Shown here: positions 10,190-20,030 of the stretch, one piece after another
Numbering within the stretch: position 1 is the stretch's first letter
Layout: each line of letters begins with the position of its first letter
NCBI GenBank assembly: GCA_946481095.1
Contig: CAMLML010000005.1
Span: forward strand, 1-64,000
DNA from: an uncultured Cellvibrio sp.
Lineage (GTDB): Bacteria > Pseudomonadota > Gammaproteobacteria > Pseudomonadales > Cellvibrionaceae
Reading direction: 5' to 3'
DNA length: 64,000 nucleotides
Translations under genes and position numbers: made by a program
The notes under the pieces: generated by a model
Databases searched by the model: none
What the model was told of the DNA's origin: nothing
What the model saw: the letters and a program-made list of their open reading frames with translations, nothing else

Positions 10190-10786
10190 ATGACAAATTA
10201 CCGTTATTCAAACATGGTTCTGACTGCAAGTTTAGTATCGATATTGATATTACTGCTGTCTTTTCTTGGCCCGCAACAGTTTCAACAACTGACGACCCAT
10301 TCAGGGATATTGGAAAATCGGGAATATTGGCGATGGCTAAGCTGTAACTTTGTCCATTTTGGATGGATGCACAGCTTAATGAACCTGATTGGTTTTTTAT
10401 TAACATCTCTGATTCTTTTTTATTTTTTTCCTGTGAAAAAATTTTTATTACTGCTGTTATTCTGCTGTTTAATCGTCGGTACGGGCATCTTCATTATCAG
10501 CCCTGAAATGCAATACGCAGGATTCTCGGGCACTATACATGGACTATTAATAGCCGGATGTTTTTATGCAAAAGAACATCCCGTCTGGAAAAGAATTGTA
10601 GTGTTTATTGGTGTAGTCATAAAAATTATTGATGAACAACTCTTTACGAATGATCTTAATCTGCTGCACAGTTTCTTACCTGTCCCTGTCGCAATTGATG
10701 CGCATCTTTTAGGTGCATTGGCAGGCTTATCTTTTGTTCTTCTCGATAAAATGCTGCAACAACTGACATTATTAAATCCAAAATAA
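10190..10786 (+). CDS. rrtA: rhombosortase (rhomboid-family intramembrane protease)
   Basis: The 198-residue polytopic protein fits the rhombosortase group of rhomboid serine proteases, which process proteins with a C-terminal GlyGly-CTERM anchor. Visible motifs are REYWRWLSCNFVHFGW-MHSLMN early on (the His and Asn of rhomboids), GFSGTIHGLL with the nucleophile Ser, and DAHLLGALAGL with the catalytic His. About six hydrophobic segments are present. The short length and the GFSG.IHG form distinguish it from GlpG. It is 12 bases before cysZ. I found no GlyGly-CTERM protein in the window, so its substrates must be encoded elsewhere. Confidence 0.78.
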   Translation: MTNYRYSNMVLTASLVSILILLLSFLGPQQFQQLTTHSGILENREYWRWLSCNFVHFGWMHSLMNLIGFLLTSLILFYFFPVKKFLLLLLFCCLIVGTGIFIISPEMQYAGFSGTIHGLLIAGCFYAKEHPVWKRIVVFIGVVIKIIDEQLFTNDLNLLHSFLPVPVAIDAHLLGALAGLSFVLLDKMLQQLTLLNPK

Positions 10787-10798
10787 GGAGTCATCCAC

Positions 10799-11563
10799 AT
10801 GAAAGGTTCACCGGAACAAGCTTTACAGTATTTTGTTGAAGGTTCGAAAATTATTTTCAATCCTGGATTCCGTCGTTTTATTTTTATTCCCCTTTGCGTC
10901 AACCTGTTGATATTCATCGCACTCACTTTTGCTTTTTACTACAAATTCAAAGACTTTATTGACTACGTTTTGGAAGCACTTCCATTTTGGCTGGATTGGC
11001 TGATCTGGTTAATTTGGCCATTAGCAGTGTTTTTATTCCTGATGGCATATGGATACAGCTTCAATATCATCACCAATATTATTGCAGCGCCTTTTTATGG
11101 ATTACTCGCTGAAAAAATTGAAACTCACATTACCGGAAACTCATTGCCGGAAGAACCCTGGGGACAATTGATTCCTCGCACTTTTCAACGTGAACTGGTC
11201 AAGTTATTTTATTTTGTAACACGAGGGATATTGATATTGATTCTGATAGTCGGTTGTTTTTTTATTCCGGGATTAAATTTTTTAGTGGTTATTCTGGGCG
11301 GCATATGGAGCTGTTGGTGTATGGCGGCACAGTACTCTGATTACCCTGCAGATAACCATCAACTCAGTTTTCAGGAACTGCGAAACAGGTTAAACCAAAT
11401 ACCACTCACCAGTTATTCTTATGGTGGAATCATTTTACTGGGCAGCATGATTCCTGTATTGAATATTATTGTTACCCCGATTGGCGTAGCAGGTGCAACT
11501 GTGATGTGGGTAAAGGAATTACGTTTTCTGGAAAAACCGCAAACGAACCACCAACAAAAATAA
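10799..11563 (+). CDS. cysZ: CysZ sulfate permease-like protein (EI24 family)
   Basis: CysZ is an inner-membrane protein that mediates sulfate uptake for cysteine synthesis. The 254-residue protein has four long hydrophobic stretches, the N-terminal GLKLI-type segment (ALQYFVEGSKIIFNPGFRRFIFIPL), the APFYGLLAEKIE motif after the second membrane segment and VTPIGVAGATVMWVKEL near the C-terminus. A strong AAGGAG ribosome site precedes the ATG. Its last 45 bases overlap the 3' end of msrQ on the other strand. Confidence 0.88.
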   Translation: MKGSPEQALQYFVEGSKIIFNPGFRRFIFIPLCVNLLIFIALTFAFYYKFKDFIDYVLEALPFWLDWLIWLIWPLAVFLFLMAYGYSFNIITNIIAAPFYGLLAEKIETHITGNSLPEEPWGQLIPRTFQRELVKLFYFVTRGILILILIVGCFFIPGLNFLVVILGGIWSCWCMAAQYSDYPADNHQLSFQELRNRLNQIPLTSYSYGGIILLGSMIPVLNIIVTPIGVAGATVMWVKELRFLEKPQTNHQQK

Positions 11564-12109
11564 TACCAGGCAACCAAATACAACAGCATCAACATAACTG
11601 GATCGCACTTGCATAAGGACGTGCAACCAGGCCAATATCGCAATCAAGTAGATGCTTTTATGTAATAACAACCAATTCTTTCCCAGTTTTTTCATCATAG
11701 CTTGTGTTGAAGTTACTCCCAACATAATCAGTAAAACCACCGCAGGCAAACTGACCAATATATAAGGCCGTTTTACTAACTCATCATCAAACCGCGAAAA
11801 TTCCCACCCCAATACAAACCATAAAAAAGATGTGAGATGCAACAAGGCATAAAATAAAGTGAATAAACCCAACATGCGTCGATGTACCTGCAACCAACGA
11901 AAATGAAAATATGCAAACTTAACCATACGTTTAAGCGGCGTTACCGCCAGAGTAATTAATAAAAAATAAAATGCCCAATTACCAGTAAATAACACAATCG
12001 TTTTTGCAGGATCTGCGCCCAAATCATTGGTTAATATTTTATAGGCGATAAACCCGAGAGGAATTAGAGACAATATAAAAATTAATATTCTTCGAAGAAT
12101 GATTGGCAT
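11519..12109 (-). CDS. msrQ: MsrQ, heme-binding membrane subunit of periplasmic methionine sulfoxide reductase
   Basis: MsrQ (YedZ) is a b-type heme membrane protein that passes quinol electrons to MsrP. The 196-residue protein has about six membrane segments and the family motifs LFTGNWAFYFLLITLAVTPL, WLQVHRRMLGL (heme-ligand His) and LLLHKSIYLIAILAWLHVLM (further His ligands). It follows msrP by 46 bases on the same strand. Its 3' end overlaps cysZ, which is convergent, by 45 bases. Confidence 0.92.
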   Translation of the reverse strand: MPIILRRILIFILSLIPLGFIAYKILTNDLGADPAKTIVLFTGNWAFYFLLITLAVTPLKRMVKFAYFHFRWLQVHRRMLGLFTLFYALLHLTSFLWFVLGWEFSRFDDELVKRPYILVSLPAVVLLIMLGVTSTQAMMKKLGKNWLLLHKSIYLIAILAWLHVLMQVRSSYVDAVVFGCLVLFLLVVRLRFFQKT

Positions 12110-12155
12110 ATTGATACTTTACATTTTGGCAAGGCAGAGAATTGGGTTAGAACAT

Positions 12156-13148
12156 TTAATAAAATTTTTTCAAATCCATGTTTTTATAAAGATGTGACAC
12201 TTCTTCTGCGTAACCATTAAACATAGTTGTTTCAACAATATTAGGCTTCAACAAACCACTGGGTAGACGTCTTTCTTTGGCTTGACTCCAACGAGGATGA
12301 TCAACCTGTGGATTTACATTCGCATAAAAACCGTATTCATCGGGTGCCAGAATATTCCATGTGGTTTTCGGTTGTTTTTCAGTGAATTCTATTTTGACTA
12401 TGGATTTAATACTTTTAAATCCATATTTCCAGGGCACCACCAAACGCAAAGGCGCACCATTTTGATTCGGCAACACTTTTCCATACAAACCAACCGCCAT
12501 CAAACTTAATGGATTCATGGCTTCATCCAAACGCAACCCTTCACGATAAGGCCAATCAATTGTACTGAATTTACTTGCTTGCCCTGGCATTTCATCAGGG
12601 CGCTCCACGCTAACAAAAGATAAATACCTGGCAGAAGATTTTGGCTCAACCATTTTGATTAATTCAGCCAGTGAAAAACCAATCCAGGGAATTACCATTG
12701 ACCAGGCCTCTACACAACGCAAACGATAAATTCTTTCTTCCAATTGCATCTTTGAAAGAATATCTTCCAGTGTGTAATTTCCCGGTTTATTGACTTCGCC
12801 CGAAATATTCACCGACCAGGGAAAAGGCTTGAATTTATGTGAGTTTTCAGCAGGATCAGTTTTCTCATAACCAAACTCATAAAAATTATTGTGGCCTGTA
12901 ACATGCTCGTAAGGTGTCAGTATTTCCTTATTTTGTTGGTTATCGGATTTTGCAGAATTGATTTTTTGTTTTAACCATTCAGGGGCAGGTAAGTCTACAC
13001 TTGCAATCTGCGATGGCGAAGCTGATAGCGAACTGGATAATGCCAATCCACCGACGGCTACACCTTTGAAAAACTCACGGCGAGCCATATAAATTGCTTC
13101 AGGTGTTATATCGTTTTCTGTCAACGCAGGGGTCTTTTTAATTAACAT
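12156..13148 (-). CDS. msrP: MsrP, periplasmic molybdopterin-dependent methionine sulfoxide reductase catalytic subunit
   Basis: MsrP (YedY) repairs oxidised methionine in periplasmic proteins. The start at 13148 has a GAGGTG ribosome site and gives 330 residues. A twin-arginine signal (RREFFKGVAVGGLAL, Arg at 23-24) shows folded export by Tat. The molybdenum ligand is Cys145 in RLRCVEAWSM, and the cofactor-binding HNNFYEFG and SRAPLRLVVPWKYGFK-like (APLRLVVPWKYGFKS) motifs are present. The reading frame is open 39 codons further upstream but that part lacks family features. It forms an operon with msrQ, and cofactor genes moaEDC lie just beyond the LacI gene. Confidence 0.95.
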   Translation of the reverse strand: MLIKKTPALTENDITPEAIYMARREFFKGVAVGGLALSSSLSASPSQIASVDLPAPEWLKQKINSAKSDNQQNKEILTPYEHVTGHNNFYEFGYEKTDPAENSHKFKPFPWSVNISGEVNKPGNYTLEDILSKMQLEERIYRLRCVEAWSMVIPWIGFSLAELIKMVEPKSSARYLSFVSVERPDEMPGQASKFSTIDWPYREGLRLDEAMNPLSLMAVGLYGKVLPNQNGAPLRLVVPWKYGFKSIKSIVKIEFTEKQPKTTWNILAPDEYGFYANVNPQVDHPRWSQAKERRLPSGLLKPNIVETTMFNGYAEEVSHLYKNMDLKKFY

Positions 13149-13218
13149 ATGCACCTCGATTGGCGGTAATACACATTGAGACGCCTGACACCAAAAAATG
13201 TTACAACCAAATATTTTT

Positions 13219-14244
13219 TTATTTTGTTTTAGATGTGTATTTACCCGTAGACTCACGCACCACAATAATCGAACTTAGAATGCTTGCGGGCAATTGCACA
13301 TCTTTACCTTTAATCTGCTTTAACAAAAGATCCGTTGCTTTCTTTGCCATATGGCGAATCGGTTGACGAATAGTGGTCAATGCTGGCCAAAGTTGATGGG
13401 CAACTGGCGTGTCATCAAAACCACACACAGAAATTTGTTGTGGAATTTTTAAACCCAACTGATGGGCGACCATAATAACTCCAGCCGCCATATTATCAGT
13501 TGCTGCAAAAATTGCCGATGGCCTTTGCTCGAGCAATAACAAACGTTTGGCAGCTGCCTCACCCGATTCAAAACTATTATCACCCTGTTCAATTAAAGTT
13601 TTATCAATGGCAATTTGATTTTCAATTAGCGCCGCTTTATATCCCTCCAACCGCAAGGAAATTGCGTGATGATCGGGATGTCCTGCAATAAAACCAATTC
13701 TGGTATGACCCAATGCAATGAGTTGACAGGTCATATCGTAAGACGACTCCTGATCATTGGTTTCCACGTAAGGTGTGAATGATTTATTTTCTGTAGGTGC
13801 AACTCTCACCACCGGAATATTTAATTTTCGCAGACTGCTGATCACTCCCATATGATCTGATATAGGAGGAGTCAGCATTACTCCATCAATGCGTTTTTCC
13901 AAAATAAAATCGGTAATATCTTTCACTAAGTTTTTGTCTCTATATATGGCAGGGTGCACAACCAGCTCATAACTTTGCGGACGACATACTTCCAAAATAC
14001 CTTCCTGCAATTCCAACACATAATGATCACTGGGACTGCCATACACCAGAGCCAATACAAATGATTTATTTCCAGCAAGGCTACGCGCAGAAAGATTGGG
14101 ACGATAATTTAACGTCGCAATCGCTGCTTCTACCTTTTCACGAGTACCGGTTCGCACATTAGGCTCATTATTAACTACGCGGGAAACGGTCTTTATTGAT
14201 ACTCCAGCCAATTCTGCCACGTCATCTATAGTTGCTTTAACCAT
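13219..14244 (-). CDS. LacI family transcriptional regulator
   Basis: The 341-residue protein has an N-terminal LacI helix-turn-helix (TIDDVAELAGVSIKTVSRVVN) with the hinge helix (NLSARSLAGN) and a periplasmic-binding-protein-like effector domain (residues about 60-335). The domain ending VCGFDDTPVAHQLWPALTTIRQP is typical of sugar-responsive members. The ligand cannot be told from sequence. It stands alone, 70 bases beyond the msrP start, with no sugar-use gene next to it, so its targets lie elsewhere. The ATG at 14244 is preferred; a TTG four codons upstream is possible. Confidence 0.9.
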   Translation of the reverse strand: MVKATIDDVAELAGVSIKTVSRVVNNEPNVRTGTREKVEAAIATLNYRPNLSARSLAGNKSFVLALVYGSPSDHYVLELQEGILEVCRPQSYELVVHPAIYRDKNLVKDITDFILEKRIDGVMLTPPISDHMGVISSLRKLNIPVVRVAPTENKSFTPYVETNDQESSYDMTCQLIALGHTRIGFIAGHPDHHAISLRLEGYKAALIENQIAIDKTLIEQGDNSFESGEAAAKRLLLLEQRPSAIFAATDNMAAGVIMVAHQLGLKIPQQISVCGFDDTPVAHQLWPALTTIRQPIRHMAKKATDLLLKQIKGKDVQLPASILSSIIVVRESTGKYTSKTK

Positions 14245-14304
14245 TTCATTTGCCAATTCAGTTAATAATTCGAAAAATAAAACACAATAGATCAGCCGAT
14301 TTTA

Positions 14305-14769
14305 TCAATGACCCGGGTTCCAACGTTCATATCGTTTTTGATCTTTTTTTTGACTTTCAACCCAAACAGCACCTGACTCGGTAATTTCTTTTTTCCAAAA
14401 AGGCGCATGGGTTTTCAAGTAGTCCATAATAAACTCGGTAGCGCTGAAAGCATCCTCCCTATGTACGCTTGTCACACCAACAAATACTATCTGCTCATAA
14501 GAATTTATCTTGCCAATTCGATGCACTATTCTGGCCAGGTTAATATTGAAACGAACGGCTGCTTGCTGAAGAATAGATTCCAAAGCTGACTCTGTCATCC
14601 CCGGGTAATGCTCAATCTGCAAACCCAATATTTTCTTATCCGCTGCAACATCCCTCACTCGCCCGACAAATGTGACTATCGCACCGGAGAGCTCATCCTG
14701 CTCAAGCAATTGTTGATATTCCGTTTGCAAATTGAAGTCTTCCTCCTGAACTGACACACTGAGTTTCAT
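14305..14769 (-). CDS. moaE: molybdopterin synthase catalytic subunit
   Basis: MoaE is the large subunit of molybdopterin synthase, which with thiocarboxylated MoaD inserts the dithiolene sulfurs into cyclic pyranopterin monophosphate. The start at 14769 has a perfect AGGAGG site and gives 154 residues. Conserved segments are GAIVTFVGRVRD, LQIEHYPGMTE, HRIGKI and the VFVGVTSVHREDAF / FWKKE active-site Lys region. The start lies one base after the moaD stop, so the two are translationally coupled. Confidence 0.95.
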   Translation of the reverse strand: MKLSVSVQEEDFNLQTEYQQLLEQDELSGAIVTFVGRVRDVAADKKILGLQIEHYPGMTESALESILQQAAVRFNINLARIVHRIGKINSYEQIVFVGVTSVHREDAFSATEFIMDYLKTHAPFWKKEITESGAVWVESQKKDQKRYERWNPGH

Positions 14770-14770
14770 T

Positions 14771-15019
14771 TCAGCCTCCTGTAACAGGAGGAAAAAACGC
14801 GACTTCATCACCCGGGTTTACCAAATTCTCAAAATGCGCATGTTGTTTGTTGATTGCAACCAGTAAATTTTTTTTCATCAACTCCGTCTCCCATGCAGGA
14901 TACTGTTTAATAATTGCGAAACGTAACTCAGCCAAAGATAGCGACTCGTCAAAGGGCATTTCAATTTGACTCCTACCCAACACCTCTCGCAACCTTGCAA
15001 AAAAAAGAATTTTAATCAT
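14771..15019 (-). CDS. moaD: molybdopterin synthase sulfur carrier subunit
   Basis: The 82-residue ubiquitin-like protein carries sulfur as a C-terminal thiocarboxylate. The essential C-terminal GlyGly (PPVTGG) is intact. The N-terminal [14 protein letters not shown] motif is typical. It overlaps the moaC stop by 4 bases (ATGA) and abuts moaE, giving a compact moaC-moaD-moaE operon. moaA and moaB are not in the window. Confidence 0.95.
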   Translation of the reverse strand: MIKILFFARLREVLGRSQIEMPFDESLSLAELRFAIIKQYPAWETELMKKNLLVAINKQHAHFENLVNPGDEVAFFPPVTGG

Positions 15020-15498
15020 GATGAAATTTCCCGATTAACATCACCACCTTGCCCACCTGTTTTTTCAACCAGCTGAATTGAAGTAATTACCATATCTTTA
15101 TCTATGGCTTTACACATGTCATATATTGTTAAAGCTGCAACACTCACCGCAGTCAAGGCTTCCATTTCCACACCGGTTTGTCCGGTTAATTTGCAATAAG
15201 CAAATACATCAACTGATCCTGCTTGTAAATTTAACTCAAAATCAACTGCAACTTTACTCAACGCAAGTGGATGACAAAGTGGAATTAAATCTGCGCATTT
15301 TTTTGCAGCCTGAATACCCGCTATTCTCGCTACTGATAATACATCGCCTTTTTTTAATTGATTCTGTTCAATTTGGTGCAACGTTGGCATACTCATTTTG
15401 ACACGACCAAAAGCTTTGGCTTCACGCAAGGTAAAATCTTTTGCACTCACATCTACCATGGATGCTTTGCCTTGTTGATCTATGTGAGAAAGCTTCAT
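15016..15498 (-). CDS. moaC: cyclic pyranopterin monophosphate synthase accessory protein
   Basis: MoaC turns the MoaA product 3',8-cyclo-GTP into cyclic pyranopterin monophosphate. The 160-residue protein has [19 protein letters not shown] at the start, [18 protein letters not shown] (substrate-binding Lys and His), [24 protein letters not shown] and a catalytic KDM motif near the end. It is the first gene of moaCDE and diverges from dusA. Confidence 0.96.
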   Translation of the reverse strand: MKLSHIDQQGKASMVDVSAKDFTLREAKAFGRVKMSMPTLHQIEQNQLKKGDVLSVARIAGIQAAKKCADLIPLCHPLALSKVAVDFELNLQAGSVDVFAYCKLTGQTGVEMEALTAVSVAALTIYDMCKAIDKDMVITSIQLVEKTGGQGGDVNREISS

Positions 15499-15601
15499 AA
15501 CCGGTTACCTAAATATAAAATCTACTCGATCCCGTATAGCCCGAGCTTGCCTGGGGATTTTTAGTTATCATAGCAGCCTGAATTTTTCCGTCACGAATAT
15601 T

Positions 15602-16600
15602 ATGACTCATTCTATGACCCACCGTTTTTGCCTGGCTCCCATGATGGATTGGAGTGATACCCATTGCCGGTATTTCTGGCGACTGCTTACACAAAAATCA
15701 GTTCTTTATAGTGAAATGGTCACTACCGGTGCTTTAATTCATGGTGATCAAAAGCGTTTTCTCGATTTCAATACTTGTGAAAACCCGTTGGCATTACAAC
15801 TTGGCGGAAGCAATCCCAAGGATTTGGCTTTGTGTGCACGAATGGCCGAAGATTGGGGCTATGACGAAGTGAATCTGAATTGTGGCTGCCCCAGTGATCG
15901 GGTGCAGAATAATATGATTGGTGCCTGTTTGATGGCGGAACCGGAATTGGTCGCAGAATGTATTGCTGCTATGCGAAATGCCGTTTCAATTCCAGTGACA
16001 GTCAAACATCGTATTGGCATCGATTATCAGGATGACTATGAGGACATGGCAACTTTTGTTTCAACTATTTCCGCAACCGGTTGCAAAACGTTTATTGTGC
16101 ATGCACGTAAGGCTTGGCTAAAAGGGCTAAGCCCTAAAGAAAATCGTGAGATCCCACCACTGGATTACAACAAAGTAATTCAATTAAAAAATGAATTTCC
16201 ACATCTCAATATTATTATCAATGGCGGCATTACTAATCTGCATCAATCGAAAACTTTGTTGAATAATGTGGATGGCGTTATGGTTGGGCGAGAGGCTTAT
16301 TCCAACCCTTATATGCTGGCTGAAGTCGATCAGCAATTATTTGCCGATACAAAACCAGTCATTTCACGCGCAGAAGTTTTTGAACTATTTATTGAATATT
16401 GCGCAGATAATCTAGCAAAAGGAATTAAATTAAGCCACATGACGCGGCATGTATTGGGCCTGTTTCAAGGACAACCCGGTGCACGTATTTTTCGACGGAT
16501 CTTAAGTGAAAAGGCACCAAGAGCTGATGCAGGGATAGAGGTTCTTATTGAAGCTTATGATGCAATTAAAAACACCAGGGTCATTCATGAAGGCAATTAG
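15602..16600 (+). CDS. dusA: tRNA dihydrouridine synthase A
   Basis: DusA is an FMN-dependent enzyme that reduces uridines 20/20a in the tRNA D-loop. The 332-residue TIM-barrel protein carries [19 protein letters not shown] at the N-terminus, which separates DusA from DusB and DusC. The catalytic Cys is in [11 protein letters not shown], and FMN-binding KHRIGID and INGGI segments follow. Two starts are possible (15602 and 15614). The gene ends 4 bases inside the ihfB 3' end on the opposite strand. Confidence 0.95.
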   Translation: MTHSMTHRFCLAPMMDWSDTHCRYFWRLLTQKSVLYSEMVTTGALIHGDQKRFLDFNTCENPLALQLGGSNPKDLALCARMAEDWGYDEVNLNCGCPSDRVQNNMIGACLMAEPELVAECIAAMRNAVSIPVTVKHRIGIDYQDDYEDMATFVSTISATGCKTFIVHARKAWLKGLSPKENREIPPLDYNKVIQLKNEFPHLNIIINGGITNLHQSKTLLNNVDGVMVGREAYSNPYMLAEVDQQLFADTKPVISRAEVFELFIEYCADNLAKGIKLSHMTRHVLGLFQGQPGARIFRRILSEKAPRADAGIEVLIEAYDAIKNTRVIHEGN

Positions 16601-16887
16601 CGATTAATACTTTCATTAACACGATCGCGCATTTCTTTTCCAGGCTTGAAGTGTGGAACATACTTACCTTCAAGAGTTACTGACTCTCCTGTTTTAGGAT
16701 TTCTACCGACGCGCGGTGCGCGATAGTGCAGAGAGAAACTGCCAAAACCACGAATTTCAATTCGCTCACCTTTTGCCAACATATCAGACATATAATCCAA
16801 TAACAGTTTCACTGATGCCTCGACATCTTTAATGGGCAATTGATTTTGCTTTTCAGTGATATATTCGATTAACTCTGATTTGGTCAT
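16597..16887 (-). CDS. ihfB: integration host factor subunit beta
   Basis: IHF beta pairs with IHF alpha to bend DNA sharply at specific sites. The 96-residue protein has the HU/IHF fold: two helices, then [28 protein letters not shown], including the intercalating-proline beta arm (RNPKTG). An AGAGGA ribosome site precedes the ATG. It follows rpsA as in other gammaproteobacteria, with a terminator-like hairpin between. Confidence 0.96.
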   Translation of the reverse strand: MTKSELIEYITEKQNQLPIKDVEASVKLLLDYMSDMLAKGERIEIRGFGSFSLHYRAPRVGRNPKTGESVTLEGKYVPHFKPGKEMRDRVNESINR

Positions 16888-16939
16888 GGTGGTTCCTCTT
16901 TTTTATTGCTTGAACAAACGATTGGAAACTGCCAAAACA

Positions 16940-16969
16940 AAACGGGGAATCTTTGCGGATTCCCCGTTT
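16940..16969 (-). terminator. Rho-independent terminator after rpsA
   Basis: AAACGGGGAATC (16940-16951) and GATTCCCCGTTT (16958-16969) are exact complements around a 6-base loop. Read on the minus strand the hairpin begins about 8 bases after the rpsA stop and runs into a T-rich GTTTTGTTTT tail. It separates rpsA from ihfB transcription. Confidence 0.85.
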
Positions 16970-16977
16970 TTCAAAGA

Positions 16978-18663
16978 TTACTCTTTGCTTTGCATTTGCG
17001 CTTTAATCAAATCGCCCAAAGTAGTCGGAGCTGCTGCTTCGGCTGTTTTGGTTGAATGTTCTTTGACTGCAGCTTTTTCATCTTCAACGTCTTTCGACTT
17101 GACAGATAAATTGATGCTACGATTTTTGCGATCAACGGCAATAATTTTCGCTTCAACTTCATCGCCAACTTTCAAGATGTTACGAGCGTCTTCCACTTTC
17201 TCACGGCTCAATTCTGATGCCTTGAGAGTTGCTTCAACGTCCGGAGCCAAAGTGATTACAGCCGCTTTGGCTTCAACTTCTTTTACAGTACCTTTAACAA
17301 CTGCACCTTTGTCATTGACTGAAACATATTCAGAGAATGGATCAGTTTCGAGTTGTTTGATACCCAAGGAAATACGCTCACGCTCTGGATCTATTGCCAA
17401 CACAACAGTTTCCAACTCGTCGCCTTTCTTGTATTTGCGAACGGCTTCTTCGCCTGCTTCATGCCAGCTGATATCTGACAAGTGAACCAGACCATCAATG
17501 CCGCCATCCAAACCAATGAAGATACCGAAATCAGTGATTGATTTGATTTTGCCAGTGATCTTGTCGCCTTTGGCGCAAGTACGAGCAAATGCATCCCATG
17601 GGTTTTCTTGACATTGTTTCAAGCCAAGAGAGATACGACGACGCTCTTCGTCGATATCCAATACCATAACTTCAATTTCATCACCCAATTGAACCACTTT
17701 GGATGGATGAATATTTTTGTTGGTCCAATCCATTTCTGAAACGTGGATCAAACCTTCAACGCCTTCTTCCAACTCAGCGAAACAGCCATAGTCAGTCAGG
17801 TTGGTCACTTTAGCTTTCGCACGAGCGCCTTCCGGGTAACGCTTGGTGATAGCTACCCATGGATCTTCGCCCAATTGCTTCAAGCCCAGAGAAACGCGGT
17901 TACGATCACGATCAAACTTCAATACTTTAACGTCGATCTCTTGACCGACTTCTACGATTTCACCTGGATGCTTGATGCGTTTCCACGCCATATCAGTGAT
18001 GTGCAACAAACCATCTACGCCGCCCAGGTCAACGAATGCACCGTAGTCGGTAAGATTTTTAACAACACCTTTAACTGCTTGACCTTCTTGCAGGTTAGCC
18101 AGTAATTCATCGCGCTCGGCAGAGTTGGATTGCTCCAGAACTGCACGACGGGAAACCACTACGTTGTTACGTTTTTGATCCAACTTAATGACTTTGAATT
18201 CGAGCTCTTTGCCTTCGAGATGAGTGGTTTCGCGCACAGGGCGAACATCTACCAATGAACCGGGAAGGAATGCACGAATGCTGGCAACATCAACAGTGAA
18301 ACCACCCTTGACCTTACCATTGATAACACCTTTGATAACTTCTTCAGCGGTATGGGCAGCTTCCAGAATTTTCCAGGCTTCAGCGCGCTTGGCTTTTTCG
18401 CGGGAGAGTTTGGTTTCGCCGAAACCATCTTCAACACTTTCGAGGGCAACTTGAACTTCGTCGCCAATTTGCAGGGTAATTTGACCCAACTCATTACGGA
18501 ATTGTTCAGCAGGAATTACACCTTCTGATTTCAAACCGGCATGTACAGTGACCCAATCTTTATCGATATCAATCACTACGCCAGTTACTATGGTACCCGG
18601 TACCATATCCACTGTTTTCAAACTTTCTTCAAACAGTTCTGCAAAACTTTCATTCATACTCAT
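16978..18663 (-). CDS. rpsA: 30S ribosomal protein S1
   Basis: S1 unfolds mRNA on the 30S subunit and is needed for initiation on most mRNAs. With the ATG at 18663 ([21 protein letters not shown] ribosome site) the protein is 561 residues, close to the E. coli 557. Six S1 repeats follow in order; the later ones show the clear [27 protein letters not shown] pattern. The frame stays open 40 codons further to a GTG at 18783, but that segment is not S1-like and probably is the structured 5' leader used for autogenous control. cmk, the usual upstream neighbour, is absent; tal is divergent instead. Confidence 0.96.
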   Translation of the reverse strand: MSMNESFAELFEESLKTVDMVPGTIVTGVVIDIDKDWVTVHAGLKSEGVIPAEQFRNELGQITLQIGDEVQVALESVEDGFGETKLSREKAKRAEAWKILEAAHTAEEVIKGVINGKVKGGFTVDVASIRAFLPGSLVDVRPVRETTHLEGKELEFKVIKLDQKRNNVVVSRRAVLEQSNSAERDELLANLQEGQAVKGVVKNLTDYGAFVDLGGVDGLLHITDMAWKRIKHPGEIVEVGQEIDVKVLKFDRDRNRVSLGLKQLGEDPWVAITKRYPEGARAKAKVTNLTDYGCFAELEEGVEGLIHVSEMDWTNKNIHPSKVVQLGDEIEVMVLDIDEERRRISLGLKQCQENPWDAFARTCAKGDKITGKIKSITDFGIFIGLDGGIDGLVHLSDISWHEAGEEAVRKYKKGDELETVVLAIDPERERISLGIKQLETDPFSEYVSVNDKGAVVKGTVKEVEAKAAVITLAPDVEATLKASELSREKVEDARNILKVGDEVEAKIIAVDRKNRSINLSVKSKDVEDEKAAVKEHSTKTAEAAAPTTLGDLIKAQMQSKE

Positions 18664-19020
18664 GGTATTACCTTCATTGAAAACACAAAGCCGGACATCA
18701 GGCTTGTGCATACCGCGCGGCCAGTCATGCGGGTCAGTTAATGATAAGTAGATGGCATCCTCAGGCTGGGGGTTGTTTGCCACTACCGCTGCAGAAAATC
18801 TTTCTCTATAAAATCAAAGTCGGACAAATCAGCAGGGGCCGAAGATTAGCAGAATGCCCCTTATCTATCAAGAAGTTAGCGCTATTGTCACTGAATTTCA
18901 GGTTTTGTTTAGGCATTTTTCTGGATACAATATTCGAGACAAGACTTTAATATAAAAGTCAAAAAGACCATAATTATTACGGCAATCAACCTTTTCGTTA
19001 ATTTTTACAGGAAAATCACT
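18664..19020. other. divergent promoter region rpsA/tal
   Basis: A 357-base gene-free stretch. The side next to rpsA should hold its long regulatory leader; the GC-rich part around 18710-18780 is in frame with rpsA. The side next to tal is AT-rich with a possible minus-10 TACAAT at 18926-18931. I see no RNA gene or repeat in it. Confidence 0.5.
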
Positions 19021-19974
19021 GTGGCCAGCAAACTTGAACAACTTAAGCAGTACACCGATGTTGTCGCCGATACCGGCGATATAGAAGCCATGCGTTTATA
19101 TAAACCACTTGATGCCACTACCAATCCGTCACTGGTTTATAAGGCGGCACAAATGCCGCAATACAAGGATCTTCTTACTGCCTCTATCGCGGCCAGCAAA
19201 CATTTTAGCAATAGTGCTGAACAATTGAGCGCCGCCGGTGATCATCTGGCTGTTGGCATTGGCATGGAAATTCTGAAAATTATCCCCGGAAAAATCTCCA
19301 CCGAAGTTGACGCACGCTTGTCGTTTGATACCAAGGCCAGTATTGCCAAGGCACACCACCTGATTGATCTTTATGCCAAAGGTGGTGTCGATAAGTCCCG
19401 TGTTCTCATCAAACTCGCCTCTACATGGGAAGGTATTCGCGCTGCGGAAATACTGGAAAAAGAAGGTATTAACTGTAACCTGACGCTGTTGTTCGGATTC
19501 AATCAAGCGGCTGCCTGTGCCGATGCAGGTGTGTTCCTCATTTCTCCATTCGTGGGCCGAATTCTGGACTGGTACAAAGCCAATACCGACAAAAAAGAAT
19601 ACACCGCTGAAGAAGATCCCGGCGTGCAATCCGTTCGTCATATTTACAACTATTACAAACAACATGGCTATAAAACAGTGGTGATGGGCGCCAGTTTCCG
19701 TAATATTGGTGAAATCGAAGCACTTGCGGGTTGCGATCGCTTAACTATCAGTCCACAACTTTTGCAAGAACTGGATCAAAGCCAGGGTGAATTGAAACGC
19801 GTTCTGTCACCCGATAACAAAGGCGAAGCCATTACTAAATTAAAAGACACCGAAGCCAGCTTCCGCTTCGCTATGAACATGGATCAAATGGCTAATGACA
19901 AATTGGCTGAAGGTATTCGTGGCTTTGTGAAAGATCAACAGGCACTGGAAAAATTATTGAAATCAATGAATTGA
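19021..19974 (+). CDS. tal: transaldolase
   Basis: Transaldolase B moves a dihydroxyacetone unit between sugar phosphates in the non-oxidative pentose phosphate pathway. It starts with GTG and is 317 residues, equal in size to E. coli TalB. Visible motifs: DATTNPSLV near residue 31, the Schiff-base Lys131 in [11 protein letters not shown], and [12 protein letters not shown]. It has its own terminator and is divergent from rpsA. Confidence 0.97.
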   Translation: MASKLEQLKQYTDVVADTGDIEAMRLYKPLDATTNPSLVYKAAQMPQYKDLLTASIAASKHFSNSAEQLSAAGDHLAVGIGMEILKIIPGKISTEVDARLSFDTKASIAKAHHLIDLYAKGGVDKSRVLIKLASTWEGIRAAEILEKEGINCNLTLLFGFNQAAACADAGVFLISPFVGRILDWYKANTDKKEYTAEEDPGVQSVRHIYNYYKQHGYKTVVMGASFRNIGEIEALAGCDRLTISPQLLQELDQSQGELKRVLSPDNKGEAITKLKDTEASFRFAMNMDQMANDKLAEGIRGFVKDQQALEKLLKSMN

Positions 19975-19987
19975 TTTTTGGACAATA

Positions 19988-20016
19988 AAACCCCCGGAGA
20001 AATCCGGGTTTTTTAT
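19988..20016 (+). terminator. Rho-independent terminator after tal
   Basis: AACCCCCGG, a short AGAAAT loop, CCGGGTT and a run of six T residues, starting 14 bases after the tal stop. It also lies downstream of the convergent STAS gene. Confidence 0.85.
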
Positions 20017-20030
20017 AAAACTGAAATAAC

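Noticed and set aside
16856..17485. 209-codon plus-strand open frame across ihfB/rpsA
   Set aside because: It is antisense to the rpsA 3' part, has low-complexity Ser/Thr/Leu composition from the reverse frame and no ribosome site.
19129..19665. 178-codon minus-strand open frame inside tal
   Set aside because: Shadow of the strongly conserved tal gene, with no independent features.
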